In this document: piece after piece, positions 30,312-41,399 of the stretch
Layout: the number at the start of each line of letters is the position of its first letter
How positions within the stretch are numbered: the stretch's first letter is position 1
Source: Cercophora sp. LCS_1
Taxonomy: Eukaryota > Ascomycota > Sordariomycetes > Sordariales > Lasiosphaeriaceae
Reading direction: 5' to 3'
Length of the DNA: 64,000 nt
Assembly: GCA_036250225.1 (NCBI GenBank)
Contig: JAPZLL010000021.1
Location: forward strand, 186,001-250,000
Notes under the pieces: model-generated
The model's database searches: none
Told to the model about the DNA's origin: nothing
The model's input: only the letters and a program-made list of their open reading frames with translations
Position numbers and translations under genes: made by a program

Positions 30312-32058
30312 CTACTGAACTAGCTCGGCATGGCTTCTCCAGTCCACCGGCACACGGCCGCCGGCGGTGTCGATCTCAACAACGAGGTTCCGGCGAATCT
30401 GCTCAACCTCTTGCGGCAAAACACGGCAATGATCGATTGCATACTTCTCGACAGTGCCGTACTTTTCGCGAATCATGTCCAGGGTACCGGACATGTATTC
30501 CTTCCTGTCATTCAACTCGGCCGTTAGAGAAACAACACGGCCTGGCTGGGTGGGGGGGTTGGATGGATGGATGGATGGATATGGATGCCAGCAGCCGCTA
30601 GGTGCCAAAGGAGGGAAGAGCTGACATACCTAGCGCTCACCATCAAATCGGCCTTGGCACGATCGCCTTTGAAGACTTCCCTGGCCAGCCTATCCACGAT
30701 CTGCTCTTTACGCTCTCCCAGGCCGAGTTCCGTAAGAGCGTATTCGTGAGCGATCACGTCGTCCTCAACGCCACACAGAGCAAGGATGATGGCGCAAACC
30801 AAACCCGTGCCTTTGGGTGGGAAAGGGTTAGCGGTTGAGTGAGACATGTTCAAGGAGGGAACGAAGGAGGAAGAGAAGGGTTAGGGGAAGTCCCCCGTGT
30901 GCTGGCGGTGGCAAAGTTGCGGCTCTTCCTGATCTCACCCCTCCTCCCATCCAAGCAAGGAGCGGTGTGATGGTCAGGGGGGGAGGGGTAACGGACAAAA
31001 GAGGCTCATGACGGCAACTTACGGTCTTTGCCAGCGGTACAATGAATCAGGATGGGCGTCGGAGGCGCAGTCGACGAGGCAAGATGGGTCAAGATGGTCT
31101 TGAAGGGCTGGTGTGAGTTGTTTGGCGAGGCGGCCGCCTCGAGGAGCGTGTCGTATGCCCGGACGAAGCCCTACGGAACGCCAGACGGGTTAGCCGCCGT
31201 TGTCTCTCAGCCCCGACACGGCTTCCCGTGCCCCGAGGGTGTCTGTTTGCCGTCCAGAGTACCGTATGAGGCGCACCGGAGGGCATAACAGGTGGAAAGG
31301 GGGATGAGCGCCACCATGGTTGGTCGTCAGGGGGTGTAGAAGCCATGTGGTGAAGGTGACGAGCAGGCTAGCCAGCACGCAAAGTCTGCCATATACACTT
31401 GACAGACAGACAGACAGACAGACAGACAGGGCTAGCATTGCAGTGAAAACATCGAGGGCCAAGATCCAGGCACAAGACGTGGTTTGTGTGCTGGCGCTGG
31501 GTGGGTGCTGGTGCGTTGGGTGCGGGAGGATATGCAGTGCAGCCTCGCTCACCGAGCGCCGGCTGCACGTATCGTTTGCCTCGCCTCATCATGCCCAACT
31601 TGGGCATAAGGTGAACACAAATAGGGGAAAATCTCGCCGAAAATCTCGCCTGGGTCTTCCCCCTCCCTCTGCAATGGGCGTGACGTACTGACCTCTGCGC
31701 CACTGCCATAATCAGTAAACCGCGAAGCTATCGCGGCCGGTGAATAGTCCTGATCGAGGAAGACGGGCACAAAGACACGCTGGGCGTTGTCCAGCCCAGC
31801 CGGCAATATGGCCGCCGACTCGAGGGCACCCTCGTTGATCAGCTCTGGGATCGAGCGAAGGTCGTAAACGTGGCTGATGCCCAGTTCGCGGAGCCTCTCG
31901 ATGCCGTCAAGCCCAGCATGCAGGGGTTTCGCCGAGCGGTAGACCAGTCCACGCCGAACCATAGTAGTGGCGGGCTCCCCGATAGGATAGCCCCCAGTAT
32001 CCCTGAGGTTGGCAAGGCCTGGGGCTGTAATAAAGGGAGGAGACGGGAGATCGCTCAT
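30312..32058 (-). CDS. Tyrosine/lipid phosphatase with HCTAGKDRTG loop (Y_phosphatase3 family)
   Basis: CX5R phosphatase like the MptpB/PF13350 group, which act on phosphotyrosine or phosphoinositides. Exons 32058-31693, 31170-31023, 30810-30630 and 30504-30312 on the minus strand give 295 aa with all phases consistent. N-terminal ANLRDTGGYPI and VYRSAKPLHAG, then VYDLRSIPE, are family blocks. The catalytic loop is HCTAGKD|RTG, nucleophile Cys about residue 166 and Arg about 172, and intron 2 falls between the Asp and the Arg. Intron 1 is 522 nt, unusually long here, and holds a GACA microsatellite. Probably cytosolic; substrate unknown. Confidence 0.9.
31401..31429. repeat. (GACA)7 microsatellite in an intron
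   Basis: Seven GACA units within intron 1 of the phosphatase gene. Confidence 0.9.
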
Positions 32059-34227
32059 GGTGTCTTTGATCTTGGGTGTCGGGCCGTCTCTATCGTATGC
32101 AAGCCACGAGGGGAGCTGCCTGGTTGGGCTGCAAAGTGCCGAGAGTGGTGGGAGTGGTGGTTGGATCGGCGAATTAGTTGCAGGCCCGATTCTGTACCGG
32201 CTTTTCTTGAATGTCAAGTACACCGGAAGCGCCGATTTTGTGTCACCGGTTGTGCATTTGTCGGTATCTAAGTCGTGATAGGAGTGGGCGAGTGGGATGT
32301 GGAGATGCAGCTGAGCCAAGGAGGGGTAGCTCGGGAACCAGCAGCCATCAATGCTCCCCAGTGTTACTTTATCGCACGCGCTGGCGGCAAGTAACTGTGG
32401 ACGCGCATGCTCGACTCCATCGACTCCGTCCTGTTGTTACTCCCGTTGCAGTCGTCATGTGTGCAACGGCTCAGGGGCCGACCCCAGTTCGCTGTTTCCC
32501 GACCAACAATCGGCATGGCTTGATGAGCGAGGACTTTGCTTAGGCCCGGCAGCAAGGTTCTTTTCTCCCGTCGCCCGACAGCTACTCGCCGAGATAGGCT
32601 CTTCTGGGCCTCGAGGTTGGGTTTGAGGGTGGTGGTGGGTATGTTGCAAGGCGACCCGCGCGCGGACTGCATAATTCTCAAGCTCGCTGGAGCGGTGTCG
32701 CCTTCACATGCATCATGCATCAGTTGCTGCCCAATCGATGACGACCTGAAAAGGGACGCCATACTCAAAGTGGCCAACAAAAGGAAGAAAAAGAGCCTCA
32801 ATTTTGTGGGCGTCTGAAGTCAAAAGTGCGTTGCCGTCTGATCTACAGTCGTAGGGCCTCAACGTGGCGGTGCACCTTTGCATGGCATGCCAGACCTCGA
32901 CGCCATGTTGGAGCCTAAGGCAACGGCCACAACAACAACGCAACCCCTTATTGAGTAGTTGAGAATCGGGTGTGCTGTAATTTCGGTCAACCGCTTGTTG
33001 TCCATTCGTTCGCAACGTATACCGGTCATGCCGAAAGCCTCGCTCTCGGACCTCGACCTCAGGTGTGGAGACACCGCAAGAGGTCCGAAAGCCAGCGCAA
33101 ACCGGCGGGACGCGCAACCGGTCACTCCATGGGCCGCGTCGAGCTAAACCTCTCGTGACGGCTTTCGCGGGCGAATAGGACGGCCGATAACAAGGGAATC
33201 GACGTCTTGCTGGTTGCCATCGGGGCCAATTCGTTCACCAAGGACGGCAAGTCGTGAGACGGTTGTCGACCCGAGAAGTCTCCCTGTGGCCGCCTTGCCG
33301 ATGTACCTTTGATGGCATCTCCCGATCGATGCCGAACGCCCCAAACACATTGCTGTCCACCCACACCGCAACGGCACCGCCCTGCTGTGCGCCTCGACTG
33401 GCAGATGCCCCCGCATATTGCCCGGTGGCTGGCCGGAGCGGTCCCGAGGTATGAGGCAACAAGCGCACTTCTCGACGGGCCAGGCCTAGTCCTGAGCCTT
33501 CCGGTTTCAACCATGACGAGCAAAATCAGCGGGAAGCCTTACCCATCCCCTGTCGATAGCTTCCCCCCCTAAACCCTTAACTCAGAGTTCTCCAAGAGAG
33601 AGCTTCGGTGGTCCTCTCAGCCACGCTGGGCGTGGAAACGGCTTTTGTATCCCTATGCCGATGAAACATTGTTCCCGCGGTTGATGGACTGTTGATGCCG
33701 CGAGTCGTGACGTAGGACTAGAGGTAATTGTATAGGTGGATGATGCCAACGGGCCTCGACGGATCCTCGAAGGCGAAGACACTCGGTTCGTAACTGTCAG
33801 GACGCTAAAATTAGATGCAGTACAGACCAACTGTTTGCTTCAAAGCTGTGCGCCCATCGTCGACCTTGAGCAGCAAACTCCCAAAATCTTGGTTGATGTG
33901 ACCGAAATGGGGGTAAAATACTGTTAGCTGTCTAAAATGCTAAACCAAAAAAAGAACATGTGGGGGAAACAAGAAACTAGCTTGAGGCTCAAGTGGGCAA
34001 GTGATAAACAAGATGACAGGAAACGAAAGGAGGGGTATAAAAGACTGCGGAAAAGACAGAAGCAGCAGCAAACGGCCCAACCCATTATCATTCGAACCAC
34101 ACCAGTGATACCCAATCATGTACTCCGACCCCAGAATAGCGGCGTCGCGTGAGCGGCTTGCAATTTCTAGCGCGAGAAAGCAAACGAAGTCTAGATCCTT
34201 GCCAATCGACGACCGTGAACAGCGGGT
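32059..34227. other. Gene-poor 2.2 kb
   Basis: No gene I can support. Around 33300-33530 overlapping frames on both strands have fair codon bias, and the minus frame includes GGAVAVWVDSNVFGAFGI ending at a GTACAT donor-like site, but no matching acceptor was found. CCCTAAACCC occurs at about 33568-33577. Bases 33930-34080 are A-rich. Confidence 0.35.
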
Positions 34228-34493
34228 TCAGCGGTCCTCCCTGACCCAGGTCTCTTCCCTTCTGCAGGTCACACATTGGGGGTGGTGGCAGTGAATGCAA
34301 CTAGGGTTGATGGCCTCAGAGTTCTGTTGGCCGCACCAGTGCTATCAAACATCAGCGAGGGCCGTATCAGGAGGTGAGTGGATTGATGCTCACGCAGTAC
34401 CACATAACGACCAAGACTTTCTGGTTGAGGTGTCAGTGATGCTTGTCTGAGAAAATTCCGGGAGTTGGAGCTTACAACGGCAGATGCCGGCAT
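34228..34493 (-). CDS. 52-aa RanBP2-type zinc-finger microprotein
   Basis: Three short exons on the minus strand: 34493-34476 (6 codons), 34420-34394 (9 codons) and 34341-34228. All junctions are phase 0. Introns are 55 nt (GTAAGC, branch CACTGAC, AG) and 52 nt (GTGAGC, branch GCTGAT, AG). The spliced product carries MWYCHWCGQQN then SCIHCHHPQCVTC. The pattern W-x-C-x2-C-x3-N-x7-C-x2-C is the RanBP2 zinc finger, which binds single-stranded RNA or ubiquitin in known proteins. Two further Cys (HHPQCVTC) may add to the site. A naive reading keeps a 235-aa unspliced frame through this locus and hides the finger. Additional upstream exons cannot be excluded. Function is unknown. Confidence 0.65.
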
Positions 34494-35151
34494 GTTGACG
34501 AGAATGAAGACGCTTGTTTTTCCTTGTTTGCTGCTTCTCCCTGAAATATGGCGGCGAATTCGCGGGCTTTTCCTGTGCGCTGGAAAGGGCGGGAGATTCT
34601 CAAGAACGGTGATCTTCGGGATAGTGAAGTCCGTTGATGCTGTGAGGATGCCATCGAAACAACTGGCGGCCAGTTCGACCTTTATATTCCCACTCCACGA
34701 GAATCTCCAGCGCGCAGCCCCCGTACTACCTCCTCGGTGTATGGAAATGTGCCCCAAATTGCACGAGGTGGCTCTGCCAGGCGTCTTTTGGAAGTCCTGG
34801 AATTCATCGTACCGCCCAACAAGACGTAAAAGAGCCGGTTGCTCAACGTAGCCGGAAATCATCTTGGCCGAGCGAAATGGAAAGGATTTTGCTACTGGCC
34901 CGGAAGAAATACGCCAGGGAAGGGGCTGAGGTGCTGTCGGTCCACTTTCCTTCCTTGACCGGGAAGACTGAGGCATGCCAGAGCCGCTGGTTGGATAAAT
35001 GGCTTGAAGTTGATGTGTAACCGTGGTTGTATGGGTCGGCTTGACCGAGGGAGGTGAGCGTAGTCTTCTCTTTTCTGCAAGCCCACTGGCTCAAGTCGAT
35101 TCTGCCCATCTCAAACCATACCGGTATGGAAGCACAGCCCGTAAACTTCTG
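34494..35151. other. Intergenic, upstream of the zinc-finger microprotein
   Basis: Long open frames overlap on both strands (to about 34976 on minus, 34465-34851 on plus), but neither has domain, splice or codon-bias support. Treated as promoter and 5' UTR of the microprotein gene. Confidence 0.35.
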
Positions 35152-35546
35152 TCACGCGGAGTCACTTTGCGTGTTGCCCGAACGTAGCTCCCGCCTAAGC
35201 CTGTCGGGCGGCGGTAGGCTAGCATTGTCGGTGGAGTGGGAGCAGAACCAGGAATCAGAGGGCCGTCCAAAGGTAGCTGCGTTTCCAGTAAGGCCCCAGT
35301 GGTCGCTAATCTGTGAGGCATCGGAGTGTTTGACCCAGTACGTATCTACGAGAGCCAACTGTCAGCGGATCCAGCTGGTGTCCACCCGCAACCCAAATTG
35401 AAAGATGGGAAATGGTATTTTGTTTGGAAATGACATGGAATTTTGACGGCAAAGCTAGGGCTCTTACTCGTTTGGTAAACATCGACGTGTTCCGTAAAGC
35501 GACTGACGACGGTGGGAATGGTGCTGGTGTAACGGATGACTCGCAT
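35152..35546 (-). CDS. Small two-exon gene, unknown function, 5' end uncertain
   Basis: Exons 35546-35468 and 35345-35152 on the minus strand are separated by a 122-nt intron with GTAAGA donor, GCTGAC branch site and TAG acceptor. The product is about 90 aa, from MRVIRYTSTIPTVVSR through VDVYQTNTYWVKHSD to a Ser/Arg-rich end. Third codon positions are strongly C-biased in this frame and not in the alternatives, which supports coding. The sequence just before the ATG ends in CTGAAAGCAG and could itself be an acceptor, with an upstream exon around 35600-35650 (EWNSLKVWWDKRRM). No family recognised and no signal peptide in the part seen. Confidence 0.42.
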
Positions 35547-37740
35547 CTGCTTTCAGTCACGAGACCAACCCAGTGATTGACGATCTTGTTTGCAGCCAGC
35601 GTAACCATCCTCCTTTTGTCCCACCAGACTTTTAGGGAATTCCATTCGATCAAACCTGGAGGGGCTGGGCAAGGAAACAAGCGGATTGACGTGATCGGTC
35701 GGCCAGGGAGATTGGTGCTGCGCTCCTGAGAGCAATCGAAGCAACAGCAGATGCAGGTCGCCGGCGAACGTACGAAGGACAGCTTGTCCAAGTGTCACGC
35801 TCAGTTGTCCTCGAACAAAATGATGAAAAAAAGACCGCATTGCTGGAAGGCCAGGCGTTGTTACGAGTCTGGTGGAGCTGGTGGTAGCCAGGCTCTCGAA
35901 CCAGTGACAAAGGGGCGAGCTGTTCTCACACGCGAACGGAGACGAATGGGGCGGTTCGTGATGTTTCCTCATCTTTATATATCATGTCGCCGTGCTGGGG
36001 GTTGTTGACCGGCAAAGGCTGCACCTCGCGCTTGCTGAAATGCCAGCGCAGAGCCGCAAGGACACCATCACGGGTAGCCTTCCTCGCCCAGATTAATTGA
36101 AGGAAAGCCTCTCATTGGACGTTAGTGAGACCTCAATAGTCCCCAATTCCGTCCAACTGCCCGATCCTCACCGCTAGCCCTTCGGAGACGCGTTTTGTAT
36201 GGGCGGTTTTGAGCCTCATTTCGAAAGATAACCCCTTTTCGGTATCGTGATGCTTCGGTGTGCAAGACACGTTATCTTCTCCGGCGTCCGGATGCCAATC
36301 GTTTGCGTGTCAAGCTGACAACAACGATTCGCGCCACGAGGAAGACGCAAACCGAGACCCAGCCTGTTAAAGTTATGTCCGAAAGTGGTGTCGTGGATAC
36401 ATTGTGAGGCTCAAGGTCATACATGGTCTGCCTAGGCTGCGCGCGGCCAGCCGCCAGAGCTAGGGCTTGACCACCGAGGCATGCGCCGCCCGCACTGTAT
36501 TCGACGTATGAGGTGAGGTCCTGCCAAAATCAGGGTGATGTAACGGTGCGTTCATCCCGAAGTTTCCTCGAGGTTTACCGGAGGCTCGAAACCTCAGGTG
36601 CGGGATTGATGCAAGACTCAAGACCGAGAATTGAGCCCTACAGGCCGTATAGACCGGAATGACCGAGCTGGCGTGGCCATGATGGAATGGCTAGGTCGTG
36701 ACCGTTGCCTTGTCCTTGAAGCTTGTTTCAACTCCGACTGCCTTCCCAATGGTCGTTCATAATCACAGCTGGGTATCTGAAAGGCGCATCTGAAACATCA
36801 ACGTGAGACTCGAGGGTATGACACAAGTGCGCCAAGCGCAAGCTCGGAGGTGTCATTTAATCGCCTTGAGATCCATTGTGTTCAGCGATAGTCGGGGAAA
36901 TGTAGAGTTGCTGGTTAGAAAGGAGACAATTGCAGAAAGCTCGAGTAGCCATCCACAGCGCCGATGTTAGAACTATGAGGGTCAAGTCTATACAGTTGGG
37001 CTCCAATACCTCGAGAGTAGTGACATCGTTGGGCTCCCATGCATTCCGTGTGACCTACTTTGTGGGAGCTTCTGAAATTGCAAAGTGCATGAACTGGTCA
37101 CGCAGAGGAGATGGGATAGGCCAAAGTTAAAGAGCATAAGTGAGGTGCTCCGAAATGCGGTTTCGGCTCGGCAGTTGGTTTTCGTTGCTGGGCTCAAATG
37201 TACGACGGAAAAGAAGGTGTGCGCGAGGGAAGGAGACCTCGGAAGGCGGAATGAAATTTGCATCATGAGGCTTCATTGTCCTGTGGGAGGCACGATGGGA
37301 GACCGCTGTGATCAACACCACTGTGAGATAAGGTTTAGCGCGATCACCCGCCAGCAGCACCCTGGACGCATCCCGTCATCTCATCTCGTTTGGCGCGGCG
37401 CGCGAAAGCCCACCAGCAGCCCACTACGTCATTCCTCAAGCGGTAGAAGATCAGGTGTTCATGGAACAGCTTCCCTCTGCCACTCCTCCGTTAGGGTCCA
37501 AGCTTGCAGATTTCAGCCAGTCCAGCTTCGTCCCGTGCCCTTCATTCACTGCTACGTGGGCGCGATCGCCCGCCGTCGCTCTTGGCTGCGCGACGCTAAG
37601 ACAATTTTTTCAAGTCGTTGTCTTGGACCCGACCTACATAAATACCACAATCCCCGCCCGGACACCGTCTTCAGCCAGTTCGCGCAACAACGGCTCCTCA
37701 TACAAGTGATCGCTAAGACGACCAAATAGCTGTCGGCAAG
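35547..37740. other. Gene-free 2.2 kb
   Basis: Possible upstream exons of the 35152 gene near 35600-35970 apart, nothing coherent. The sequence near 37640 (ACATAAATACC) looks like a TATA region for the MARVEL gene. Confidence 0.4.
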
Positions 37741-38309
37741 ATGGCCCTCGGAAACGTGTCCCTGGGCTACTTGCTCTTTTGTCTGCTGCATTTCGGTCAG
37801 TTTGTCCTGGCCGTCACCGTGTGCGGTCTGTACGGCGTGGAGCTGGATCGGGCCCGGAAAGCAGGAGTTCACGCTGATGGGAAATGGGTATGTCTATCCG
37901 CCGAATCCATTCCATGCGCTCATGCTAACAGCACTCAGGTGTACGCCGAGGTGATTGGTGGGCTGTCGGCCATAACCTCCTTGCTCTACTTCCTCCCCTT
38001 CATCCTTCGGTTTGCCCTGGTGTGGGTCTGGAACTTGACCCTGTTCATTCTCTGGATTGCACTGTTCGGCCTCTTTGGAAAGGTGAGCGCGACAACCCTT
38101 GTCGGAGTAAGCTCGAGTTGACAGACAACCCGCAGATGTACATTGGAGAGAACCCCGAAGGTAACGGAGACATCAAGAGGATGAAAACTGCCGTCTGGGT
38201 GGTTTTGGCCAACGCCATCCTCTGGCTCATCGCAACCATTGGGTACTTCGTCTATTGGTGGGGACATCGCGAGCGCCGTTCTCGCTTCACCAGTCGCGCC
38301 AAGGTGTAG
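37741..38309 (+). CDS. Fungal MARVEL-domain four-span membrane protein
   Basis: Exons 37741-37887, 37939-38082 and 38136-38309, all phase 0, encode 154 aa. Introns of 51 and 53 nt; the first has a perfect GCTAAC branch site. Four hydrophobic spans fit the MARVEL topology: LGYLLFCLLHFGQFVLAVTVCGLYG, VIGGLSAITSLLYFLPFIL, LTLFILWIALFGLFG and AVWVVLANAILWLIATIGYFVYWW. A short soluble loop MYIGENPEGNGDIKRMK and a basic C-terminal tail follow the usual fungal pattern. MARVEL proteins associate with ordered membrane domains and vesicle trafficking; the exact role is unknown. Confidence 0.88.
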
Positions 38310-41300
38310 GAAACAGTGGTCTGAGAACTGGTAATGGTAATGACTCTCCGACGTGGACTTGGTGTTTGACGTGCTTGAAATGGCTTTTTGGATAATTACA
38401 CGTGCGGCTGGAAGATAGTGCTTTCAACGATACCCCACCCCGCGATGATGTCTTGGGGACGACATACCCATTGGTTATAGCAGTAATGCAAGTGTTGGTT
38501 CTGGCTCCGTTACCATTAATCGCCCGTGACCGTTCATGAAATTCAAATCAAAAGGACCATGCTGGGTTACCTTTCAGGACTGTTCATGATGACAACTGTG
38601 ACATCGCCAGATGTGAGGCCCCAAGGATGACGTCACACTTGGACAGTCGGGATTCTTTGGGCCTTGCGCCGTGCGGTCAAGCAGAATTCCGACCGGGAAT
38701 TTCCAGCAAACCAGACATACACGTGGACATTTGGTCAAGATCGGAAAAATGCCAATGGCATTTCACACGATAAGATGGGCTTTTGGAAGTGCGGCGGGCT
38801 GTGGTTTTCCACGGCGCGGCCCGAAATTCTTCAACAGAGCAGCCGTGCCGTGGCCGTCGAGTCCCGCAGGTTCCGCACCGCCATGAGTCAGTCCCCTCGG
38901 TCCCTGAGCAACCGCCACGCAATCATCCATGTACTGCTTCGGATGCAACAAGACAGCATACCTGCGCTTCGCCGGTAGGGACCCAAGAGGCGGTCCAAGA
39001 TAACCGACAGCAACCTCAAATGGAGTGACGACAGAACCCAAAGATCAACGGGATCGGCATACACTGTACTCCGTCGTTTGTCGGCAGATCGGCGCGCAGA
39101 GGTGGGAAAGCGAGCCTTCTCCGGAGAGGGACTGTGCTACACCGACGTTCGGGGAAGAAAGCCGTTTTCTCTCAGGTTGGCGTGGTTGGTACAGTTGGCT
39201 CACTAAGTAGGGACTGTGGTTTGGACAAGGTATGGTAGGCCGGCTGTGTCAGTGATTTTCCAGACCATCCCGCTATGCTTTTGGCTCTTTGGGAACCAGT
39301 ACAGTCGGACCGCGGACTCGGCCGTCAGCCCCGGTTGACGGGGCGGCGCCGAAGGAAAGCGTGCCGATTTCCAGAAAAAAGGTGTGCCTCCAGGATGCGG
39401 AGAACCGGCACCATCGTCACAGAGCGCCAGGTCGTGCTTGGCGATGCCGTTACCCATCATTCTTGCAGCACGATGGTGTCTGCAACCAGCCCAGAGGGTG
39501 CAGTGCTATCGATGGAAAGCCAATGGCTTGCTGCGCCTAGGTTTGCCTTTCCACTGGTCGTACGAGACGTGCAGAGATCAGCGGCTCGACAGCCCAGCAT
39601 ACATCAAGTCGACAAATCACATCCGCCTGTACCGGCGGGACGATTGCTTGCCTTGGTCTTTGCCTGCTGTTTGAGGCCCCATCAGCGTGCCATTGAATGA
39701 GAACCGAAAAGACGCATTCCCGGCACATCGCAGCATTTTTCCATTTTTCTTTTCGTTTCCATTGGCCCACCGTGGGCTTTTACTTCCGCATCATCATCGA
39801 TATCTCAACAAACCGCATGTTGCCATCCCGGACCACCCTCGTCTACAGACGGGTACCCGCGTGGCGTGGCGTGCCTTTTCGCATTCGCCCTTTGACTCCT
39901 GCATAGAGCAAACGCTGGTTGAGCGCTAGGAGAGGCCTTGAAGACCCACGGATGGTGGTCAGAAACGGTACTTTTCGGGACAAGGAACGTGATCACCCAG
40001 CACGGGAAAGATGGCGAAGCTGCAAGTACCGCTTCTATTTTCCCGCCATTTCTTTGCGAGGTGTCATATTATTCATGTGAGACACGCGAGAACGCTTGTG
40101 AACAGTCGGATTTCGGGTTGGGAGACTGCGGAGAGCAAACCCCAGGGAACGCAGGGTCCACCGTCCCGCCCCTCTGAGCAACCAAGAAAGTTGGTGGAGG
40201 GGGCCAACTTGGCAGCAGGACAGGGGCAGTCCCGGGTGTGGAGCATGGGACCCTGATCCTGACCAGGCAGGGAGCGATCACTTGGCCTCTCGCTGAAGAA
40301 GATGCGTAAAGACAACCCAGACATTATTATCAGAGTTCCCAGAAAAGGACCCCCTTTCCTTGCTTTCGTCTTCACTTTTCCCGTCGTGGAGACTTAAAAC
40401 CAACCGCATGCCATGTCTACCATCTTCTTCTATCAGCCCAGACACTCTTACTAGGCTGTTTAGCCTCCCGCGCAACCCCAAGCACAAGGCTTTGGCGCAT
40501 GGTAGCATTACACACGGCGAAACGGATCGAGCGCTCATTGTAGATCTCCTCGCCTCAGACTTCCCCTCGCACTCGTCCCTGCAAATACTGCATTGCCTTA
40601 CCCCGAACCCACCGACAGCTTTCCGGGCATTTGATAAGAGCGGCTTGGCTTCCGTCTCAAACGCGAACGCTGGGCTCTTTGTTAACCACTCGCCTCCTTG
40701 GTCAAAGTTGTTGAGTTATAGCACAGACGGGAGAGCGACCCGCTCTTTGATGCGGGCAACCTTCCCGGAAGGAAGCCTCCTGAGAAAGACACCCCCGAGG
40801 CTGGTGCTCGGTCGACGTGGGAACACTGCCCTCTAGGAAGCTGAGGTGATATCCCTGTCTGCGAAGGACCCGATCGTGTCGTCCTGCCAGAACTGTCAAC
40901 AAATGGTTGGAGCTCTTGGTCGAAGATTGGAGAGAAGGCGGGACACTCTCGGCACTTCAGCCTGAGGCAACTACAACCCAGACCACAGTACGTACGAGTA
41001 TCTTGTTCATCTTGTTGACATCCCACTTTCCGTGTCATGCCATTCCTGTCCGCGGTGCTGTGGATTTCATGACGACCTTTCAAATGCAACATGGAATTTG
41101 GGTTTCATCTGAGAACGCCACTTAACTGTCAGGGTCTACCCGACTTTGATGGAGGGAGCTTAAACCTTATCTTGCGTCTCGACCTGACGTCTTATTGCGG
41201 GATCATCGTCTGTCTCGCACTTGACTTCTCCGAATGGCTATTCGATTTGCCACACCAATACCTTATTTCTTCACCTTGAGCTCTGCCGGACTGCCTCGAC

Positions 41301-41399
41301 CTTCTGTTGACAAGTAGCTTTTCTGGCCCAGGCCCTCCGAAATCTTGAAGATCCCCAACAAACCCGAGCCGAGTTTCACATATCGCAGTGCTCAGCACG
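38310..41399. other. Gene-poor 3.1 kb with one weak candidate frame
   Basis: No convincing gene. The best frame is plus 40408-40836 (142 aa from MPCLPSSSISPDTL), with fair codon bias but no domain, hydrophobic signal or homology that I recognise. A minus frame near 38763-39041 lacks an ATG. The last 100 bp are the leader of the 41400 gene. Confidence 0.35.

Noticed and set aside
31401..31429. Short regular repeat that might suggest a CRISPR-like array
   Set aside because: Units are 4 bp with no spacers; it is a microsatellite inside an intron of a eukaryotic gene.
34269..34976. 235-codon unspliced frame on the minus strand
   Set aside because: It runs through two introns with good signals; the spliced reading reveals a RanBP2-type zinc finger, so the long frame is an artefact.
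40408..40836. 142-codon plus frame in the gene-poor block
   Set aside because: Moderate codon bias only; no motif, signal peptide, intron or family, so not called as a gene.
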